The notes under the pieces were generated by a model. It was not told where the DNA came from, ran no database searches, and saw only the letters and a program-made list of their open reading frames with translations. From NCBI GenBank assembly GCA_963814355.1, contig CAWFCZ010000018.1, positions 1,204,738-1,268,737 of the forward strand: a stretch of DNA of 64,000 nt, given 5' to 3'. The DNA is from JADGOV01 sp963814355. GTDB taxonomy: Bacteria > Actinomycetota > Actinomycetes > JADGOV01. The translations under genes and the position numbers were made by a program. Shown piece after piece: positions 58,108-64,000 of the stretch (positions are counted from its first letter, which is position 1; each line of letters begins with the position of its first letter).

Positions 58108-58605
58108 TCAAGCGCCTTCCTCCGACCAAGAGTACGGACCTTGAAAGGTCAGGACCGTAACGCCACCCGAGTGCAGCGGCACCCGACGGCCCGTGACCCG
58201 TTGAGCGGTGATGCGTACCACGTTACGTCGCTCACCTCGTGACCATGGGTGCACCATTTCGGCGAGGCGCTGGGACTCCGCGTAGTCGGTGATGAGTTCG
58301 CCCTTGCCGATCACCACGACACTCCAGCCGGTGTGCAGGGCAGGCTCAACATCGTCGACTTCAAAGGCGAACTGCAGCCCGCAGCGTGCGGCGGCCAGCT
58401 TCGCCCCGGCGCCTGACCGGATGACGACGTCCCGGCCATCCAAGACGAAGTTGACCGGCAGCACCAGTATGCGGCCGTCGTCACACCACGCGAGCCGACC
58501 GATTTACGCCGTTCCGAGCAGCTCGAAGCAGCGATCCTCCCCCAGTGCCTCGAGGTCGTCGTACGGACCGGCGCTCGTCGCCTGGTCGTCCGGGTGACTG
58601 GACAT
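58108..58605 (-). pseudogene. PNPOx-like split-barrel protein with in-frame stop codon
   Basis: From ATG 58605 (GGAG upstream) the frame encodes MSSHPDDQATSAGPYDDLEAL followed by GEDRCFELLGTA, then TAA at 58504-58506 (codon 34). It resumes in the same frame with IGRLAWCDDGRILVLPVNFV and continues with FAFEVDDVEPALHTGWSVVVIGKGE to the stop at 58108. The usual family sequence at this point is LLGTAEIGRLAW, so one base change (GAA to TAA) explains the stop. A protein from GTG 58464 would lack the first strands. It could be a recent pseudogene or a sequencing error. Confidence 0.8.
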
Positions 58606-58671
58606 GGTGGCTCCTTCCAGGGCCGACGGGAGGACAGTGCTGCGGAAGCCATCATGACCAACGAAGGGCGA

Positions 58672-59349
58672 TCACCGTGCAGGCTGATCTTCACGGCCAA
58701 GCCATACGCACTCGGCAGCTCGCAGACCACACGAGTCGGTCAGGATGTGCCAGATCAGCACCGGCCGCAGCGAACCGGTTCGCCAGGCGACCCACCCGGA
58801 CGCGGTCCCTATCAGGCCTGCTCCGGCCAGGATCGGTAAGCGGCCATGCGGATGCGGACGCACCGCTAGCGGCGCCAGGTGCCAGGCGACGAAGCCGACC
58901 GCCGGGGTAAGCCAACCGCGGACCGGATCGTCCGGGAACATGGCGACCGGCAGGCCACGCCACAAAAACTCCTCCAGCACAGCGTTGGTGGTTCCGACCG
59001 CAATAGACGTGGCAATTGCGGCGGCGTCGGCCTGTCGCAGGCGTGGCGCCAGTTCGGTGACAGCGGCACCTGCGGCCGGTATCGCGAGCGCGGTGCGCGC
59101 CAGCCAACGGGGCCGCGCTACTCCACCTGAGCCAGGCCCCAGCACTCTGCGCAGGCGCCGGGGACCGGCGATGGCGACCGGCAGACCCGCGCAGATGAGC
59201 CAGTAGGCGAGGAAGGCCGCTTGATAACCGCGTCGGGGCCCGTAGCTTCGTCCGAGCTGCACGAAGATCGGCCTCATCACCAAGGGCACAACGGCCGGCA
59301 CCGCGGATGCGACGCGGCGGCCCGGCTCTACCGAAACCTGACCGACCAA
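58672..59349 (-). CDS. CPBP-family intramembrane metalloprotease
   Basis: About 200-225 residues. Motif 1 is EEFLWRG (EExxxR), motif 2 FVAWHLAPL and motif 3 WHILTDSCG; together they form the metal-binding active site of CPBP (Abi/CAAX) proteases. There are four to five hydrophobic helices. The first start of the frame is TTG 59349; ATG 59277 and GTG 59301 are better-looking alternatives, and none has a good ribosome site. It lies downstream of katG in the same direction, 20 bases after its stop. Confidence 0.82.
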   Translation of the reverse strand: MVGQVSVEPGRRVASAVPAVVPLVMRPIFVQLGRSYGPRRGYQAAFLAYWLICAGLPVAIAGPRRLRRVLGPGSGGVARPRWLARTALAIPAAGAAVTELAPRLRQADAAAIATSIAVGTTNAVLEEFLWRGLPVAMFPDDPVRGWLTPAVGFVAWHLAPLAVRPHPHGRLPILAGAGLIGTASGWVAWRTGSLRPVLIWHILTDSCGLRAAECVWLGREDQPAR

Positions 59350-59369
59350 CGAGGCGCGGATCCGCCGGA

Positions 59370-61583
<2,214 letters not shown>

Positions 61584-61700
61584 GTCGTTCCTTCCTGCTC
61601 TCTCGCCGTTTGGGTTCGGACACGGCTGGTTGTTGTCGACATCGCTAGCTTTCAGTTCCTCGATTGGCGGCCGGCCTGTCGGCGCTCAGCGGCCGGACGC

Positions 61701-62144
61701 TTACATCTCGACGGCACAGTTCCCGCATCGGCCCCAATAGACGACCTCCGCCTCGTCGATCGCGTAGCCGGCGTCATCCGACGCCGTCAGGCAGGGCGCG
61801 GATCCGACCGCGCAGTCGACGTCGGTGATCGCCCCGCACGACCGGCAGACCGCGTGGTGATGGTTGTCGCCGACCCGCGCCTCGTAGCGCGCCACGGAAC
61901 CCGCCGGTTCGATCCGCCGCACCAGCCCGGCAGCAGTCAAGGCACGCAGCACGTCGTAGACCGCCTGATGGGACACCGCACCGAGGCGCTCGCGCACCAT
62001 CCCGATCAGGGAGTCGGTATCGACGTGGGGATGGTCGTGCACCGCGGCCAGCACCGCGAGCCGCGGACTCGTCACCCGCAGACCGGCCCCGCGCAGCAGG
62101 CTCTCGATCTCCAGCGCGATGAGCATGCTGCGAGTCTGGCCCAT
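61701..62144 (-). CDS. furA: Fur-family regulator (FurA)
   Basis: A 147-residue Fur-type repressor. The winged helix is GLRVTSPRLAVLAAVHDHPHVDTDSL and ...SHQAVYDVLRALTAAGLVRRIEPAGSVARYE. The metal sites are DNHHHAVCRSCGAITDVDC and WGRCGNC, a structural zinc pair. FurA represses itself and katG and reacts to peroxide. ATG 62144 and ATG 62126 are both possible; an AT-rich stretch (TTGATTGATTCCAG) just before it is likely the promoter, perhaps with little leader. Confidence 0.93.
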   Translation of the reverse strand: MGQTRSMLIALEIESLLRGAGLRVTSPRLAVLAAVHDHPHVDTDSLIGMVRERLGAVSHQAVYDVLRALTAAGLVRRIEPAGSVARYEARVGDNHHHAVCRSCGAITDVDCAVGSAPCLTASDDAGYAIDEAEVVYWGRCGNCAVEM

Positions 62145-62437
62145 TTTCTGGAATCAATCAAGACGCGGCTGTCTCGCGTGGACCGGGGTGCCACTACCGC
62201 GGTACTTGGCGCTCCTCGCCGAGCGAAGCGCCGGCATCGCTCAGGAGCAGGTAGAGGTGTGACGGGTCCGTCGCAGAGAGCTTGAAGCCGAGGGCCGGGT
62301 TGAAGGCTGCGGCCTCCTCGATAGAAGCCGGCCACCCTGTTGATCTTGGTGTCCGATGCAGACGTAGCAGCGCGCGACGAGCGTGCCGGATCAGGGTGAC
62401 CACGGCTTGACCAAATGATCTTCCTGGTCGAACCTCG
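62145..62437. other. Intergenic region
   Basis: The 293 bases between furA and the methyltransferase stop contain short frames on both strands with no domain. The AT-rich furA promoter lies in the first 25 bases. Confidence 0.4.
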
Positions 62438-64000
62438 TCAGACCTCGAAGACCTTCATGACCTCGTCGCCGTAGTCGTTGATGACCTTTACCGCGATCTT
62501 TCCGGTCTCGGGCTGGTCGAACGGCCGTGACTCGGTCCGGTACAGCGTCTCCCACGCCTCGGGGTCGATGTCGGCCTTCAGCGCGGACTTCAACCGCTTG
62601 TAAGGGTCGGCCCCACCGGTGAAGTAGCAGTGCCGGACGAAGAAGGACTCCTCGTTGTAGTTCGTGTCGATCATCCACAGCGCGATCTGGCTGGTGTCGT
62701 TGCTGCGGACCTCGCCCGTCGTCGGATCGAAGACATCGACCCCATTGATCCGTACGGCGAGACGCCCGTCACCGACGTCGAGCACGTCGATGTCCGGCTC
62801 GCCGAACACCGTGAACAGGTTTCCGGCGCCGGACTTTTTCAGGTCCTCGCCCATGAGCAGGTCGACGTTCATGCGGACCAGCAGTACGGGAATGCGCCCT
62901 AGCCGGCGCTCGCCGGCAACCGTCGCGAAGCCGTCGTCCGACGGCGTCACGGTCACCCCATCCGCCTCGGTGACCTCGGTCGCCTGCGCGTCGAACGCGA
63001 AGCCGAGCACGGCGACCAGGTCCACGTCCCCGGCCTTGATGGCCTCGCGAGCCGCGGCCTTGATGAACGCCGGGCTCACGGTGCCGTACTGCGGGCCGAT
63101 CGCGATGCCGACCCGAGAGGCAGAGGATGCCGTCGAAACGTCATCGACGAATCGCTCGCCCACCGCCTGCAGGTATTGACCCGGATAGGAACCGAGGGTC
63201 GCGAACGTGATCCGCTCGTTGCGCTTGCCGTTCTGGATGCCGGCCTTCGCCAGGTTGTCGAGGATCGACTGCTCGAAGTTCGGCCCGGCGGCATCCAGGG
63301 CGGCCACCTGCTCGCTGATCGTCTCACGGTGCGCGCCGTCGTCGCGCTGGTCAAAGGTGAGCGCGCGATGCGGCGACAGGCTCTCGACGGTAAACCGGCC
63401 GGTCACCCGCACTTTGCCCCTGTCCTCGTACGGGCGGTCGTAGAGCACCTCGAAATCAGCGTGCCGCGTTATCGCCGCGTCAATCTGCTCGCGGGTCATG
63501 CCTTCGACGATGTCCGGGTTGTTGGCGATCGACTTCAATGTGATGTGCTGCACCCGCTCGTAGACGAAGCCCTGCTTGATGTCACCATCGGTGTCGGCCG
63601 GAGCCATTGGTTTGCCGGCGACCTGCTGCTCCTTGACCCGACCCTCCGGGGAGTCGGCCAACAGGTAGTACGGGAACCGGGCACCCATCAGCCGCTGCCG
63701 GGCGAGCGCGAGCGCGACCCGGGACGTGTCGATCGTGATCCAGCGCCGCCCCCACTGCTCCGCCACGTGCGCGGTCGTGCCCGATCCGCACGTCGGATCG
63801 AGCACCAGGTCACCCGGGTCAGTGCACATGAGCATGCACCGCTCGATCACCTTGGTGTTCGTCTGAACCACATAAACCTTCGGGTCGCCGAAACCAGACG
63901 TGACAGTGTCCGTCCAGAGGCTGTTGATTGGGAAGGCTGGGAAGTCATTCAAATAGCGGACGTAGGTCAGCGTATTCCCGATGCCGAGCAGGCGTCGGGC
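62438..64000 (-). CDS. DNA methyltransferase (N4/N6, beta-class or type III Mod-like), 5' end outside window
   Basis: At least 520 residues of a large DNA methyltransferase; the frame stays open to base 64000. The AdoMet-binding motif LDPTCGSGTTAHVAEQWGRRWITIDTS follows VIERCMLMCTDPGDLV. The region YVVQTNTKV and LNDFPAFPINSLWTDT before it belong to the catalytic domain of a type III or class beta methylase. The remaining 400 residues form a target-recognition or accessory domain without a motif I can name, ending VKVINDYGDEVMKVFEV. The catalytic (D/N)PPY lies beyond the edge. Other restriction or defence genes may follow upstream, outside the view. Confidence 0.85.
   Translation of the reverse strand, partial: ARRLLGIGNTLTYVRYLNDFPAFPINSLWTDTVTSGFGDPKVYVVQTNTKVIERCMLMCTDPGDLVLDPTCGSGTTAHVAEQWGRRWITIDTSRVALALARQRLMGARFPYYLLADSPEGRVKEQQVAGKPMAPADTDGDIKQGFVYERVQHITLKSIANNPDIVEGMTREQIDAAITRHADFEVLYDRPYEDRGKVRVTGRFTVESLSPHRALTFDQRDDGAHRETISEQVAALDAAGPNFEQSILDNLAKAGIQNGKRNERITFATLGSYPGQYLQAVGERFVDDVSTASSASRVGIAIGPQYGTVSPAFIKAAAREAIKAGDVDLVAVLGFAFDAQATEVTEADGVTVTPSDDGFATVAGERRLGRIPVLLVRMNVDLLMGEDLKKSGAGNLFTVFGEPDIDVLDVGDGRLAVRINGVDVFDPTTGEVRSNDTSQIALWMIDTNYNEESFFVRHCYFTGGADPYKRLKSALKADIDPEAWETLYRTESRPFDQPETGKIAVKVINDYGDEVMKVFEV

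Overview
The window is very GC-rich with many GTG starts, strong Shine-Dalgarno sequences and short overlapping gene pairs. The gene families are typical of Actinomycetota: an Acg-like flavoprotein, the acVLRF1 release-factor homologue, tandem-domain universal stress proteins, a FurA-KatG pair and a dacB gene divergent from ppa. A filamentous soil lineage is plausible, but I cannot name order or genus from this sequence alone. No rRNA, tRNA, CRISPR array or complete insertion sequence was seen.

Layout. At 1-1.8 kb are a cell-wall D-Ala-D-Ala carboxypeptidase (cut by the window edge) and inorganic pyrophosphatase. At 1.8-7.2 kb on the minus strand is a compact operon: an AttM-type lactonase, a hydroxyacid-oxoacid-transhydrogenase-like iron alcohol dehydrogenase, an FmdB-type zinc ribbon and a fused FAD/Fe-S oxidase. 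I read it as a candidate gamma-butyrolactone/4-hydroxybutyrate route in which the FAD/Fe-S enzyme would recycle D-2-hydroxyglutarate. At 7.4-13.6 kb is an energy-stress cluster: acetate kinase, phosphoketolase, an Acg-like flavoprotein, a universal stress protein and a split-barrel flavoprotein. A perfect GGGAC-N4-GTCCC DosR-type box lies between the last two. At 13.5-19.4 kb are small membrane proteins, a MarR regulator with its own palindrome, a secreted peptidase-like protein with FG-GAP-like repeats, and phosphoglucomutase.

At 19.4-29.8 kb is a plastic region with three toxin-antitoxin modules, each with a visible operator-like repeat at the antitoxin start. It also holds decayed genes (GNAT, Uma2-type, SDR, a frameshifted resolvase) and two copies of a 50-bp palindromic element. 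Interspersed are intact genes for an alpha/beta hydrolase, acVLRF1, a ClC channel, a DUF421 protein and glucose-6-phosphate dehydrogenase. At 29.8-45.8 kb are two GGDEF-EAL proteins, a DUF3516 helicase, amylosucrase, DUF2461, a pyruvoyl-dependent arginine decarboxylase, an AI-2E-family exporter, DoxX, a second FG-GAP-like secreted protein, an SDR and an MscS channel.

At 45.8-57.4 kb, gene-poor or decayed stretches alternate with an HNH nuclease, a Rossmann reductase, a cysteine hydrolase, an ECF sigma/anti-sigma pair beside a glycine-rich secreted protein, a YceI/MarR divergent pair, small proteins and a DUF4389 membrane protein. At 57.4-62.1 kb is a second stress cluster: a CBS protein, a split-barrel flavoprotein with an in-frame stop, a CPBP protease, KatG and FurA. 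The window ends inside a DNA methyltransferase gene that runs off the right edge.

Two themes recur: redox/hypoxia stress (DosR box, universal stress proteins, Acg, split-barrel proteins, KatG/FurA) and central carbon flux (phosphoketolase, acetate kinase, phosphoglucomutase, zwf, amylosucrase). Coordinates of clean frames are exact. Start codons and remnant boundaries are judgements and are flagged where uncertain.
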